This document shows positions 19,957 through 28,424 of a stretch of DNA of 32,516 nucleotides, piece by piece. Both the position numbers and the translations under genes were made by a program. A model generated the notes under the pieces. That model had not been told where the DNA came from and ran no database searches. It worked only from the letters and a program-made list of their open reading frames with translations. The stretch's first letter is position 1. Each line of letters opens with the position of its first letter. Source of the stretch: Sphingomonas sp. 37zxx (lineage in GTDB: Bacteria; Pseudomonadota; Alphaproteobacteria; Sphingomonadales; Sphingomonadaceae); contig NZ_JROH01000044.1 of NCBI RefSeq assembly GCF_000786205.1, positions 1 to 32,516 of the forward strand, read 5' to 3'.

Positions 19957-20423
19957 GCGCGGATACTGCCCTTGCGCGCGGTGCAGGCGAAGCTGGCGAT
20001 TGTGGTCCAGTCACCCTCTGCCCCTTGCACCACCAGCCCGCGCACGAAGAACAGCCGGCCGGTTTCGCTCAGCATTTCGACATGCGCCTCGATCGGGCGG
20101 TCGGCATCGGCACCGGCGATGAACTGGGTGGACAAGTCGACGGTCGAGGCACCGCCTTCGCCCATCACCCCGAATGCGCGTGCCGCGGCAAAGACCGCCA
20201 CGTCGATGAAGCCAAGCAACGCACCGCCATGAACATGATCGCGCAGGTTCGAATGGCGACGCTTGGGGACCATGCGGACCCGTGCGATCGGTCCATCGAT
20301 CCGGGCCGATACCGGCGCGAGCGTGGCGTTGAAGCGGGTGTCGTCGACCATTTCCCAGCGGTGCCAGCCGGGCAGATCGGGATCGTCGAAATAGCGGAAA
20401 TGCGAGGCGGGGGAGTCGGCCAA
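19953..20423 (-). CDS. PaaI-type hotdog-fold thioesterase
   Basis: A 156-aa single hotdog domain protein. The family motif is HGGALLGFIDVAVFAAA (about residues 65-81), with the HGG turn and a following Asp as in the PaaI/4HBT clan that hydrolyses acyl-CoA thioesters. N-terminal residues HFRYFDDPDLPGWHRWEM are unusual for the smallest members but seen in longer ones. The start is TTG 20423; the upstream sequence has no ATG or GTG in frame before it, and the first ATG inside (about residue 24) would remove part of the fold. Overlaps zapE by 4 bp. Substrate unknown. Confidence 0.82.
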   Translation of the reverse strand: MADSPASHFRYFDDPDLPGWHRWEMVDDTRFNATLAPVSARIDGPIARVRMVPKRRHSNLRDHVHGGALLGFIDVAVFAAARAFGVMGEGGASTVDLSTQFIAGADADRPIEAHVEMLSETGRLFFVRGLVVQGAEGDWTTIASFACTARKGSIRA

Positions 20424-20524
20424 TCGGTGTCCGTTCGTGCGCGGCGGGGTTGCGGCGTGGCGAGCGGAATAGCGGGTAGGGCGCGGCGGGCCAAGTAGGG
20501 GCGTTCCGGGGGTGCTACCCCGTC

Positions 20525-20545
20525 ATGCCGGACCTGATCCGGCAT
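20525..20545. repeat. REP-like palindrome downstream of sdhB
   Basis: ATGCCGGA (20525-20532), loop CCTGA, TCCGGCAT (20538-20545): an 8-bp perfect stem in the 195-bp spacer between sdhB and the thioesterase gene, within GTCATGCCGGACC...CATCCATG. Palindromes of this form are commonly dispersed in alphaproteobacterial genomes. A smaller stem GGGGT/ACCCC lies just before it (20509-20521). Confidence 0.6.
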
Positions 20546-20618
20546 CCATGCGACGCGGCTGGATCAGGTGGATCGTTTGGGGGAGGCGGATAGCATGGCG
20601 CACCCGCCCCCCAGCGCA

Positions 20619-21404
20619 TCATACGATGCGTTCGGCTTCCATCTTCTTGATCTCGGCGATCGCCTTGGCGGGGTTCAGACCCTTGGGGCAGACGTTCGCG
20701 CAGTTCATGATCGTGTGGCAGCGATACAGGCGGAAGGGGTCTTCCAACTCATCAAGCCGCTCGCCGGTCATCTCGTCGCGGCTGTCGGCGAGCCAGCGAT
20801 AGGCCTGAAGCAGGATCGCCGGCCCCAGGAACTTGTCGCTGTTCCACCAATAGCTGGGGCACGCGGTCGAGCAGCAGGCGCACAGGATGCACTCGTACAG
20901 CCCGTCGAGCTTGCTGCGGTCCTCAGGCGACTGGAGCCGTTCCTTGCCCGAGGGCGGCGGAGTGACGGTTTGCAGCCACGGCTTGATCGACGAATATTGC
21001 GCGTAGAAATGGGTGAAATCGGGGACCAAGTCCTTGATCACGTCCATGTGCGGCAGCGGCGTGATGCGGATATCGCCCTTCACATCCTCGATCGCCTTGG
21101 TGCAGGCCAACGTGTTGGTGCCGTCGATGTTCATCGAGCAGGACCCGCAAATACCCTCGCGGCACGAACGGCGGAAGGTGAGGCTGGGGTCTGCCTCTGC
21201 CTTCACCTTGATCAGTGCGTCGAGCACCATCGGGCCGCAATCGTCGAGATCGACTTCGAACGTGTCGTAGCGCGGGTTCTGGCCCGAGTCGGGGTCATAA
21301 CGATAGATTTTGAGCTTCTTCACCCGCTTTGCGTCGGCAGCGGCTTTGTGGACCTTGCCTTCCTTCTTGATGACGCTGTTCTTGGGCAGGGTAAAAGTGG
21401 CCAT
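20619..21404 (-). CDS. sdhB: Succinate dehydrogenase iron-sulfur subunit
   Basis: A 261-aa subunit that passes electrons from the flavoprotein SdhA to quinone at the membrane. Cluster ligands are all visible: [2Fe-2S] in [12 protein letters not shown] plus a later Cys (TLACTK), [4Fe-4S] in [16 protein letters not shown], and [3Fe-4S] in [21 protein letters not shown] 21404 ([10 protein letters not shown]) is chosen over an upstream frame; GGAACGAG precedes it. It is the last sdh gene but is separated from sdhA by about 1.4 kb holding a DUF1902/HicA pair and a ClpP-like gene, instead of following sdhA directly. It is 119 bp downstream of the protease gene, with two hairpins between. Confidence 0.97.
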   Translation of the reverse strand: MATFTLPKNSVIKKEGKVHKAAADAKRVKKLKIYRYDPDSGQNPRYDTFEVDLDDCGPMVLDALIKVKAEADPSLTFRRSCREGICGSCSMNIDGTNTLACTKAIEDVKGDIRITPLPHMDVIKDLVPDFTHFYAQYSSIKPWLQTVTPPPSGKERLQSPEDRSKLDGLYECILCACCSTACPSYWWNSDKFLGPAILLQAYRWLADSRDEMTGERLDELEDPFRLYRCHTIMNCANVCPKGLNPAKAIAEIKKMEAERIV

Positions 21405-21482
21405 GATCGCTCTCGTTCCTCGGTTCCCGACGAAGTGGGGTGTAGCCATCCTCGTTCAAGCTTGCGGGTCAGATACATGACC

Positions 21483-21513
21483 GGCCGACATACGCAAATA
21501 CCGCATGTCGGCC
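21483..21513 (-). terminator. Hairpin between the ClpP-like gene and sdhB
   Basis: GGCCGACAT (21483-21491) pairs with ATGTCGGCC (21505-21513) around 13 nt, 10 bp after the ClpP-like stop codon. An adjacent smaller stem, GGTCA/TGACC, spans 21467-21482. There is no T-run, so termination is uncertain; the pair could also be a processing or regulatory site ahead of sdhB. Confidence 0.45.
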
Positions 21514-21523
21514 CTGCGGGCGA

Positions 21524-22129
21524 TCATATCACGTCGAGCACGAGCCCCAGATCGCGCGCTTCATCGGCCTCGATGTACCAGTTTTCGGGGGCGCGCTTGA
21601 CCAGATCCTCGATCGGCACCTTCGATCCCTCGACGATCGCGCGAAAGCCCTCTTCCTCGATCAGGATCGAATGTTCGATCTCGTGCAGATTGGCCTTGAG
21701 CGTGGCGATACAGGTCTTGAGCGGGCCGGCGACCTCGATCGTCTTGTTCATGATCCGCTCGTGGATCATGATCCGGGTGCCGCGCGTCAGGAAGCGCTTG
21801 TCGACCGGGAAGGCGGCCATGAAGGTGGCCCCCGCCGAATAGACCGCGACCTTGCCCAGGAACAGGAACTCGCGGCCTTCGAATTCGCGGAGCAGCCGGA
21901 TGTCGTCGCCCATCAGCCGCGCGACTTCGGGATCGCCGCCCAGCGTGGAGATGGTGATGACGGTGGCAGTATCCCTGGGCGCATTGGCCAGCCCGTCACG
22001 GAAGCGCGCGTACATGTCGTGATCGACCGGGCCGCTGAGCGAAATATGGGGGCTGGCGAGCAGCGGGTAGTCGTGAATGGCGGCGCGGCGCGAATTGTCT
22101 TGTGTCGTGGATTGAGCTTGGTCGGACAT
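21524..22129 (-). CDS. ClpP-like peptidase (S14 family)
   Basis: A 201-aa crotonase/ClpP-fold protein. Segments match the ClpP pattern: oxyanion-strand region ITISTLGGDPEVA (about residues 58-70, the family's NSPGG position), nucleophile region VYSAGATFMAAFP with Ser98 aligned to the ClpP catalytic Ser, and RIMIHERIM with His123 aligned to the catalytic His of MIHQP. In the third position, where ClpP has Asp in the D-x-F-(L/M)-S segment, this protein reads PENWYIEADEA (Glu182 or Asn183). ATG 22129 is preceded by only a weak GGA site. It is shorter than, and diverged from, housekeeping ClpP and lacks a neighbouring clpX. It sits inside the sdh cluster; its partner ATPase and substrates are unknown. 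Confidence 0.78.
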   Translation of the reverse strand: MSDQAQSTTQDNSRRAAIHDYPLLASPHISLSGPVDHDMYARFRDGLANAPRDTATVITISTLGGDPEVARLMGDDIRLLREFEGREFLFLGKVAVYSAGATFMAAFPVDKRFLTRGTRIMIHERIMNKTIEVAGPLKTCIATLKANLHEIEHSILIEEEGFRAIVEGSKVPIEDLVKRAPENWYIEADEARDLGLVLDVI

Positions 22130-22341
22130 GGGGTCCACTTTGCAGTCTGGCAGCGATGGCGTGGGAAAGGACGCGACAGCGCACCTCTCGCGCGCGGTTG
22201 CGGGGAAATGGCCGTGTCGGTGGCGCGGTGTACAGGCTGGCGTCAGTTGTCCGACGTCCACCGCGTCCCGAACCGCGTGTGGGGCGGATGGTTCCGCGGG
22301 GGCGGGGCGAAATGCCCAGCAGACGGGGACGCAAACCGCAC

Positions 22342-22358
22342 GAGATACGGAGTATCTC
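22342..22358 (-). terminator. Tight hairpin at the end of the hicA frame
   Basis: GAGATAC (22342-22348) and GTATCTC (22352-22358) form a 7-bp stem with a 3-nt loop that overlaps the hicA stop codon (22357-22359). No T-run follows. No gene was recognised in the remaining 22130-22341 spacer before the ClpP-like gene. Confidence 0.35.
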
Positions 22359-22554
22359 AGATTTTTGTCTTGATGCCGGCCTGCTTCAATATCGCGTTTG
22401 CGGTGTGGCGTGACATGATCTTGCCATCTACCACGATCGAGGGAGATTGATCGGCGCATTGCCAGATTTCGTGATCGCCTTTCCCGGCGCGCAACCGGGG
22501 ATAGCCATGCTCGCGGAGCAATTGCTTTACGCGATCGGAATAGCCCTACACCAT
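22357..22554 (-). pseudogene. hicA: HicA-type toxin frame interrupted by a stop at codon 3
   Basis: Read from ATG 22554 the frame is ATG-GTG-TAG and then 62 further sense codons to TGA 22357-22359. The sequence after TAG is a good match to HicA mRNA interferases: GYSDRVKQLLREHGYPRL, then the active-site region RAGKGDHEIW (His28), and the C-terminal SRHTANAILKQAGI. The total length, 65 codons, is normal. The TAG at 22548-22546 differs by one base from a lysine codon (AAG), which HicA proteins often have there. No other ATG or GTG restores the N-terminus; a TTG at codon 12 could restart but would drop the first strand. The frame starts three bases after the stop of the hicB-like gene. Too short and broken to stand out as an ordinary gene. 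Confidence 0.75.
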
Positions 22555-22557
22555 CAA

Positions 22558-22806
22558 TCAGGCGGCGACGGCGAAATCGCGTTCGTGATGTGCGACGATA
22601 CGGATGCTGTGCGGCCCCGAAAGGCGGGCGGTATCGGCAATTAGCGCCGCATTTACATCGAGCAGATCGGGCAACATCTGCCCAATCTTCTCGGCCAGTG
22701 TCTCCAGCGTTTCTGCGTCGGCGGCGATGCCGGGGATGTCCGAATCGGATACATACCAGACCCTGGCTTCGGGGTCATATTCCGCACGGACCATCCACAC
22801 GGTCAT
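22558..22806 (-). CDS. DUF1902/HicB-like antitoxin
   Basis: An 82-aa protein with the HicB-type half-RNase H fold: VRAEYDPEARVWYVSDSDIPGIAADAETLETLAEKI (residues 6-41) is the signature of DUF1902, here followed by the helix QMLPDLLDVNAALI. It has no helix-turn-helix or ribbon-helix-helix extension, so it may neutralise a toxin without binding DNA. ATG 22806 follows GGACGAGG. It begins 30 bp after sdhA ends and is followed immediately by the hicA frame, the usual antitoxin-first order for DUF1902 pairs. If the toxin is dead the antitoxin would have no selective cost to keep, yet it appears intact. Confidence 0.82.
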   Translation of the reverse strand: MTVWMVRAEYDPEARVWYVSDSDIPGIAADAETLETLAEKIGQMLPDLLDVNAALIADTARLSGPHSIRIVAHHERDFAVAA

Positions 22807-22836
22807 CGCCTCGTCCTTTGGTTTAGCCTCTGGGGA

Positions 22837-24639
22837 TCAATATACCCGCTTCTTCGGCTTGATATACTCGATGTCGTCGGTGAGCGTATATTCATGCACC
22901 GGACGATATTCGATCGCGGTCTTGCCGTCCTTGCCGCCCCAGCCGTCGAAGCTGGCAACGGTGTGCTTCATCCATTCGGCGTCGTGCCGATCGGGGAAGT
23001 CCTCGTGCATGTGCGCGCCGCGGCTTTCCTTGCGGTTGAGCGCCGATCGGATCGTCACCAGCGCCTGGCCCATCAGATTGTCGAGCTCGAGCGTTTCGAC
23101 CAGATCGGTGTTCCAGATCAGCGAGCGATCGGTGACGCTGACGTCCTGCAACCCGGCATAGATGGCGTCCATCTTGGCGACGCCCTCGGCCATCAGTTCG
23201 TCGGTGCGGAAGACGGCGGCGTGGCGTTGCATCGTCTTTTGCATGTCCGAGCGAAGCTTCGCGGTGGGGGTGCTGCCCTTGGCGTTGCGGAAATGATCGA
23301 GGCGGCTGAGCGACAGGTCCGCCGAATCCTTGGGCAAGGCGTTGTGCGGGGTGCCGGGCTTGAGCGTTTCCTTGATCCGCAGGCCAGTCGCGCGACCGAA
23401 CACCACCAGATCGATCAGGCTGTTCGAGCCAAGGCGGTTGGCACCGTGGACCGACACGCAGGCTGCCTCACCGACGGCATACAGGCCGGGGACGACCGAA
23501 TCGGGGTTGCCGTCCTTGGGACGCACGACTTCGCCGTGATAATTGGTCGGGATGCCGCCCATATTGTAATGAACGGTCGGGACCACCGGCAGCGGCTGGC
23601 GCGTGAGGTCGACACCGGCGAAGATCTTGCCCGTCTCGGTAATGCCGGGCAGCCGTTCGGCAAGCACGGCGGGGTCGATATGGTCGAGATGGAGGAAGAT
23701 GTGATCGCCCTCCTTGCCGACGCCGCGCCCTTCGCGGATTTCCATCGCCATCGACCGCGACACGACGTCGCGCGAGGCCAGATCCTTGGCTGATGGGGCA
23801 TAGCGTTCCATGAAACGCTCACCCTCGGAGTTGGTGAGGTAACCGCCTTCACCGCGCGCGCCCTCGGTGATCAGCACGCCGGCACCGTAGATGCCGGTGG
23901 GGTGGAACTGAACGAACTCCATGTCCTGCAGCGGCAGGCCGGCGCGAAGCACCATCGCGTTGCCGTCGCCGGTGCAGGTGTGCGCCGAAGTGGCCGACTG
24001 GTACACGCGGCCATAGCCGCCGGTTGCCAGCACGACCGAATGCGAGCGGAAACGATGGATGCTGCCGTCGTCCATGCACAGCGCGATCACGCCGCGGCAA
24101 ACGCCGTCTTCCATGATCAGGTCGAGCGCGAAATATTCGATGAAGAAGTCGGCGTCGTACTTCAGGCTTTGCTGGTACAGCGCGTGGAGCATCGCGTGGC
24201 CGGTACGGTCGGCGGCGGCGCAGGTGCGCTGTGCGGGCGGGCCTTCGCCCATATTCTGCATCATGCCGCCGAACGGGCGCTGATAAATCTTGCCCTCGGC
24301 CGTGCGGCTGAACGGCACACCGGCATGCTCAAGCTCGTACACCGCCTGCGGTGCTTCGCGGCACAGATATTCGATCGCGTCCTGATCGCCCAGCCAGTCC
24401 GACCCCTTGACGGTGTCGTACATGTGCCAGGTCCAGTGATCGGGCCCCATATTACCGAGCGACGCGGCGATGCCGCCCTGCGCCGCGACGGTGTGGCTGC
24501 GCGTCGGGAAAACCTTGGTGATGCAGGCGGTCTTCAGCCCCGCCTCGGCAATGCCCATCGTGGCGCGCAGGCCCGATCCGCCCGCGCCGACGACGACGGC
24601 GTCATAGGTATGATCGATAATCTTATAGGCTTCGGTCAT
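22837..24639 (-). CDS. sdhA: Succinate dehydrogenase flavoprotein subunit
   Basis: A 600-aa subunit with covalently bound FAD that oxidises succinate to fumarate. The dinucleotide-binding motif [12 protein letters not shown] is at residues 15-26; the FAD-linking histidine is His49 in [11 protein letters not shown]; the active site includes [22 protein letters not shown] and [15 protein letters not shown]. Length and the C-terminal [19 protein letters not shown] are normal. ATG 24639 overlaps the sdhD stop by 4 bp (ATGA). A GGAGCAG site lies upstream. Third gene of sdhCDA; sdhB is displaced downstream by inserted genes. Confidence 0.98.
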   Translation of the reverse strand: MTEAYKIIDHTYDAVVVGAGGSGLRATMGIAEAGLKTACITKVFPTRSHTVAAQGGIAASLGNMGPDHWTWHMYDTVKGSDWLGDQDAIEYLCREAPQAVYELEHAGVPFSRTAEGKIYQRPFGGMMQNMGEGPPAQRTCAAADRTGHAMLHALYQQSLKYDADFFIEYFALDLIMEDGVCRGVIALCMDDGSIHRFRSHSVVLATGGYGRVYQSATSAHTCTGDGNAMVLRAGLPLQDMEFVQFHPTGIYGAGVLITEGARGEGGYLTNSEGERFMERYAPSAKDLASRDVVSRSMAMEIREGRGVGKEGDHIFLHLDHIDPAVLAERLPGITETGKIFAGVDLTRQPLPVVPTVHYNMGGIPTNYHGEVVRPKDGNPDSVVPGLYAVGEAACVSVHGANRLGSNSLIDLVVFGRATGLRIKETLKPGTPHNALPKDSADLSLSRLDHFRNAKGSTPTAKLRSDMQKTMQRHAAVFRTDELMAEGVAKMDAIYAGLQDVSVTDRSLIWNTDLVETLELDNLMGQALVTIRSALNRKESRGAHMHEDFPDRHDAEWMKHTVASFDGWGGKDGKTAIEYRPVHEYTLTDDIEYIKPKKRVY

Positions 24640-25028
24640 GCGGAAACTGCTCCGGCGGCGAACGCCAGCTTGAGGATCGAGAAGATCGCGATCGCCCCTG
24701 TGCCGATCGTGAAGAAGTTCAACAGCAGCATCAGCACCACGCGCGTTTCGGCGTGGCTGTAATCCTCGATCACCACCTGAAGGCCCAGGCGGAAATGATA
24801 GAAGACGCTGAGGACCAGCAACGCCATCGGGATCGCGGCCCAGGGTGAGCCGAGCCACGCCGAAACCGTTGCATGGTCAAGCTGAGGTAGTAGCGCGAGC
24901 GACACGATGAACCACAGCATTAGGGCCAGATTGCTGCCCGCCGTAACCCGCTGATGCCACCAATGGTGGGTGCCTTCTTTGGCGGAGCCAAGGCCCCGGA
25001 CGCGACCGATGCTCGTTCCCGATGCCAT
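24636..25028 (-). CDS. sdhD: Succinate dehydrogenase membrane anchor subunit
   Basis: A 130-aa integral membrane protein with three hydrophobic helices ([55 protein letters not shown]). [17 protein letters not shown] contains the likely heme b ligand His and the conserved Asp-Tyr near the quinone site. N-terminal [20 protein letters not shown] is the usual SdhD lead-in. ATG 25028 is one base after the sdhC stop codon, and the end overlaps sdhA by 4 bp, so the three are one tightly coupled unit. Confidence 0.93.
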   Translation of the reverse strand: MASGTSIGRVRGLGSAKEGTHHWWHQRVTAGSNLALMLWFIVSLALLPQLDHATVSAWLGSPWAAIPMALLVLSVFYHFRLGLQVVIEDYSHAETRVVLMLLLNFFTIGTGAIAIFSILKLAFAAGAVSA

Positions 25029-25029
25029 C

Positions 25030-25443
25030 TTACTTCCCCATGACCAGATACGCCCAGAGCGCCAGCGTCGCGAGGACGGAAAATACCATCGTCGCCTTGG
25101 CGCTTGCCCGGTTGCGCTTGAGTTCGAAATTCGCGCCGGCATCCATGAACAAATGGCGCACGCCGTTGCCGATATGTTGGAACAGCGACCAGCTGAGCCC
25201 GATGCCCAGGATATAGCCCAGGATGTTCATCCGGCCATCGGCGAGGGTGAACCAATCCATGAACGCGGCGTAGCTTGCCTCGCCCGCGGCGGCGGTCGCG
25301 AGCCATGCGACCAGCAGCACCGTGCCGACCAGCGCCAGGCCGCTGCCCGTCGCGCGGTGCAGGATCGAGACCAGCATGTGCGGCCCCCATTTCCAGATCG
25401 ACAAATGCGGGGATAGCGGACGGTTGGAAGGTCGTGTGGCCAA
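25030..25443 (-). CDS. sdhC: Succinate dehydrogenase cytochrome b556 subunit
   Basis: A 137-aa membrane subunit with three transmembrane helices. Family features are RPLSPHLSIW near the N-terminus, SILHRATGSGL (Ser and Arg of the quinone site) and the heme-ligand region LFQHIGNGVRHLFMDAG. The start codon is TTG 25443, chosen because AGGAG (25454-25450) lies six bases upstream and the product then begins MATRPSNRPLSPHLS; frame open further up lacks support. First gene of the sdh operon and divergent from the chemoreceptor genes. Confidence 0.93.
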   Translation of the reverse strand: MATRPSNRPLSPHLSIWKWGPHMLVSILHRATGSGLALVGTVLLVAWLATAAAGEASYAAFMDWFTLADGRMNILGYILGIGLSWSLFQHIGNGVRHLFMDAGANFELKRNRASAKATMVFSVLATLALWAYLVMGK

Positions 25444-25527
25444 GGTGGGCTCCTTTTGCTTGGCTGTGCTAATGAAGATGTGCCGGGCATGTTGCAAGAC
25501 GGCATCTCGACCGTGGCTAACCCCCTC

Positions 25528-25556
25528 TTAATAGATGACGCGCTAGCGAGAACCAA
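25528..25556 (-). promoter_or_regulatory. Putative sdhC promoter
   Basis: On the minus strand TTGGTT (25556-25551) and TATTAA (25533-25528) are 17 bp apart, giving a leader of about 75-80 nt before the TTG start of sdhC. It lies in the 163-bp divergent spacer shared with the chemoreceptor gene. Pattern-based only. Confidence 0.42.
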
Positions 25557-25606
25557 AGCTACGTGCGCTGGACACGTCGCGACAGGCATCGGGGGGCCGC
25601 AATTTC

Positions 25607-26983
25607 GTGAGCGACAAGGACAGCAACAGGGACAAGGACATGCCCGAACCGGGCGCATTGAGTGCCCAGGTGGAATTGGCCCGGCGGATGCGGTTGTTCG
25701 ATCCCGACGGGACGATGGCGGGCTCGGCGCGCGAAGTATGGGCGGTGATCGAACCGCAAGCGCGCGCGATCGCCGAGGAATATTGGCGGCACTGGCAGCG
25801 ATCCTTTGCCGATCACGGCAATTGGGCTCCGATCGAAGGCGATGCGATGGTCGCCGCCGGCGTGCAGTTCCTGCGAAATCGTTTTCTGGACACCCAGGGC
25901 CGCGAATGGATCGATTCGATCGAGCGTTCGGTCGCCGCTGCCTATCTTGTCGATGTGCCGCCGATGGCGCTGGTGTCGATGACCGCAGCGTCGGACAGGG
26001 TCGCGCTTGGCTTCCTGCTGGGCGCGATGGCTAGCGACGATCCGCGTCTGGCTGCCGGCATCGACACGCTGATGCGGCTGTCGGCGATGGAGATCGAGAT
26101 TACCGTCGCGATGTATCGCGCGCATGTCGAGCACGGCAATGATCGCGCGCGAGAGCGGCTGGCGGGGGAGTTTCGGTCGAACATCGGGGCCAGCCTGGAG
26201 CATGCATCGCGCGAGGGTGAAGCGCTGCGGGCGCAGGCGCTGACGACATCGGCCTCGGCACGCGGCATGTTGGGCAAGGCGAGTGAAGTCGCCGCTGCCG
26301 CCGAACAATCGGCGGTGGCGATGCGCGAGGCTGCCGAAACCGCCGCCGGGCTGATCCGCGCGATCGAGGATGCGCGCGGCGAGGTCGAGGTCGCCGCCGA
26401 AATCGCCACGCGCGCATCGGCGCAGGCGGGCGCCGCGGTCGAGACTTCGGGCGTGCTGTCGGAACATGCCAAGTCGATCGAATCGATCCTGGGGCTGATC
26501 CGCGAAATCGCCGGGCAGACCAATTTGCTGGCGCTGAACGCGACGATCGAGGCAGCGCGCGCAGGCGATGCCGGGCGGGGTTTTGCGGTAGTGGCGCAGG
26601 AGGTGAAGAGCCTTGCGAACCAGACCGCGCGGGCGACCGACGACATCGCCTATAAGATCGCGGCGATCCAGTCTGCGACCCGATCGACCGTGGATACCAG
26701 CGTATCGATCCGCGCGACGGTGGCCGAGGTGCAGCAATCCGCCGAACGAATCCGCCACGCGATGGAGGCGCAGGCGCAGACGGTGACCGCAATCACCGCG
26801 GCAGTGGACGAAACCGCGCTGGCCGCCGACACCATGTCGACGACGATCGCAACGATTCGCGAGGAAACCGAAACCGTGGCGGCGGGAATCGACCGCGTCG
26901 GGCAGGGCTTCACGGTGTTGGACGGGCAATTGGGGACGCTGAAAAACAGCGCCGGTGAATTTGTGGCCAAGGTCGCGGCCTGA
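25607..26983 (+). CDS. Soluble methyl-accepting chemotaxis protein with globin-like N-terminus
   Basis: A 458-aa cytoplasmic chemoreceptor; no transmembrane segment is visible. The N-terminal 170 residues ([33 protein letters not shown] and onward) have the helical pattern of globin-coupled sensors. The C-terminal part is a long coiled coil with the MCP signalling tip [20 protein letters not shown] (about residues 300-320) and [19 protein letters not shown], which engages CheA and CheW. In the F-helix-like stretch [16 protein letters not shown] see no proximal His, so heme binding is doubtful. The start is GTG 25607; an ATG at 25640 is a possible alternative. It forms a pair with the next gene, 15 bp away, with near-identical signalling tips. 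Confidence 0.88.
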   Translation: MSDKDSNRDKDMPEPGALSAQVELARRMRLFDPDGTMAGSAREVWAVIEPQARAIAEEYWRHWQRSFADHGNWAPIEGDAMVAAGVQFLRNRFLDTQGREWIDSIERSVAAAYLVDVPPMALVSMTAASDRVALGFLLGAMASDDPRLAAGIDTLMRLSAMEIEITVAMYRAHVEHGNDRARERLAGEFRSNIGASLEHASREGEALRAQALTTSASARGMLGKASEVAAAAEQSAVAMREAAETAAGLIRAIEDARGEVEVAAEIATRASAQAGAAVETSGVLSEHAKSIESILGLIREIAGQTNLLALNATIEAARAGDAGRGFAVVAQEVKSLANQTARATDDIAYKIAAIQSATRSTVDTSVSIRATVAEVQQSAERIRHAMEAQAQTVTAITAAVDETALAADTMSTTIATIREETETVAAGIDRVGQGFTVLDGQLGTLKNSAGEFVAKVAA

Positions 26984-26998
26984 TGGAGTGGATGTCGG

Positions 26999-28366
26999 AT
27001 GGAACACAACGAACAGACGCTTGGTCGCTGGAGCGGGACCGATCGCGGAATCGCTGAGCGACTCCGCGATTATGATTGGGACGGCGCCTTGGTGCCGGCG
27101 GCGCATGAAGTGGCCGAGCTGCTCGAGGGCGAATATTACGGCATCTCGACGGCGTTCTGGCAGCATTATCTGTCGCTGCCGGCGTCGGCGCATGTCCGCG
27201 ATCGATCGCAAGGGTCGCGGATGGAGCAGCAGCGCCGGCGAAGCGCGCATTATGCCCGGGTCAAATATGCCGATCCGACCGGCGATGAATGGGTGACGAT
27301 CGCGCGCCAGCATGCCGATGATTCGCAGGCGGTTGGCATTCCGCTGCCGGCATTGCTGTCGGCGCTGGCGTTTGCGCATAGCGATACGCTCCGCCGGCTG
27401 GAAACCAAGCTGGGCGGCGATGCGGCTAGGATGCGGCGGCTGGGCGACGTCGTCCAGCGGCTGGCGTTGATCGAGGCCGACATCATGGCGACGCATCTGG
27501 AGCTGAACGATGCGCGGCAGGGGCGGGCGATGCGACAGGCCAATGCCGCGCGCTTCCGCGACGGAATCGCCGAATCGATCGCCGATGCATCGGCTGCGGG
27601 CAATCGGATTCGCGCGCAGGCGGTGTCGACCGCGGCATCGGCGCGCGGCATGCTGGGCAAGGCAAGCGAAGTCGCCGCCGCTGCCGAACAATCGGCTGTC
27701 GCGATGCGCGAGGCCGCCGAAACTGCCGTCGGCCTGATCAGCGCGATCGAACATGCACGGGTCGAGGTCGACGCCGCCGCCGAAATCGCGACCCGGGCAT
27801 CGGCGCAGGCAAGCGCGGCGGTCGAAACGTCGAGCGCCTTGTCCGACCACGCCAAGTCGATCGAATCGATCCTGGGGCTGATCCGCGAAATCGCCGGGCA
27901 GACCAATTTGCTGGCGCTGAACGCGACGATCGAGGCGGCGCGCGCAGGCGATGCCGGGCGCGGCTTTGCGGTAGTGGCGCAGGAGGTGAAAAGCCTGGCC
28001 AACCAGACCGCCCGCGCGACCGATGATATTGCGGGCAAGATCGCCGCGATCCAATCGGCGACCCGATCGACGGTGGACAACAGCGCATCGATCCGTGTGA
28101 CGGTGACCGAAGTGCGCGACAGTGCCACCCGGATCCGTCAGGCGATGGAGGCGCAGGCGCGCACGGTGACCGCGATCACTGCCGCGATCGACCAGACCGC
28201 CATGGCGGCCGATTCGTCATCGCTGACGATCGAGGCGATCCGCCACGATACCGAACAGGTGACGGGGGAGATCGACCGGCTCGAAATCGAGGTGGCGGCG
28301 GTCAATGCGCGGCTGGTGTCGCTCCAGGGCGCGGCGGACGAGTTTTCGAGTTCGGTCGCAGCGTAA
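26999..28366 (+). CDS. Second soluble chemoreceptor with globin-like N-terminus
   Basis: A 455-aa paralogue of the preceding gene, also without membrane segments. The N-terminal 190 residues are clearly different in sequence ([41 protein letters not shown]) but share the helical plan; the corresponding F-helix region reads [16 protein letters not shown], with Ser where globin sensors place the heme His, and a nearby His four residues earlier. The signalling half (about residues 205-455) is very close to its neighbour, including [23 protein letters not shown] 26999 lies 15 bp after the previous stop, with GGAG upstream, so the two are co-transcribed. The products could form mixed receptor arrays; that is inference. 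Confidence 0.87.
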   Translation: MEHNEQTLGRWSGTDRGIAERLRDYDWDGALVPAAHEVAELLEGEYYGISTAFWQHYLSLPASAHVRDRSQGSRMEQQRRRSAHYARVKYADPTGDEWVTIARQHADDSQAVGIPLPALLSALAFAHSDTLRRLETKLGGDAARMRRLGDVVQRLALIEADIMATHLELNDARQGRAMRQANAARFRDGIAESIADASAAGNRIRAQAVSTAASARGMLGKASEVAAAAEQSAVAMREAAETAVGLISAIEHARVEVDAAAEIATRASAQASAAVETSSALSDHAKSIESILGLIREIAGQTNLLALNATIEAARAGDAGRGFAVVAQEVKSLANQTARATDDIAGKIAAIQSATRSTVDNSASIRVTVTEVRDSATRIRQAMEAQARTVTAITAAIDQTAMAADSSSLTIEAIRHDTEQVTGEIDRLEIEVAAVNARLVSLQGAADEFSSSVAA

Positions 28367-28424
28367 CCGCCACTTGCTCGTCCTGAAACTTTGCGTGCTG
28401 CGTCAAAGCGACTAAGCGCCGCAC

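Noticed and set aside
22558..22806. Calling hicB-hicA an active toxin-antitoxin system
   Set aside because: The hicA frame has a stop at codon 3 and no good restart, so function cannot be claimed from this sequence.
25559..28054. An 831-codon minus-strand open frame with internal repeats across both chemoreceptors
   Set aside because: The repeats are the reverse of the duplicated chemoreceptor signalling regions; composition is typical of antisense frames in high-GC DNA.
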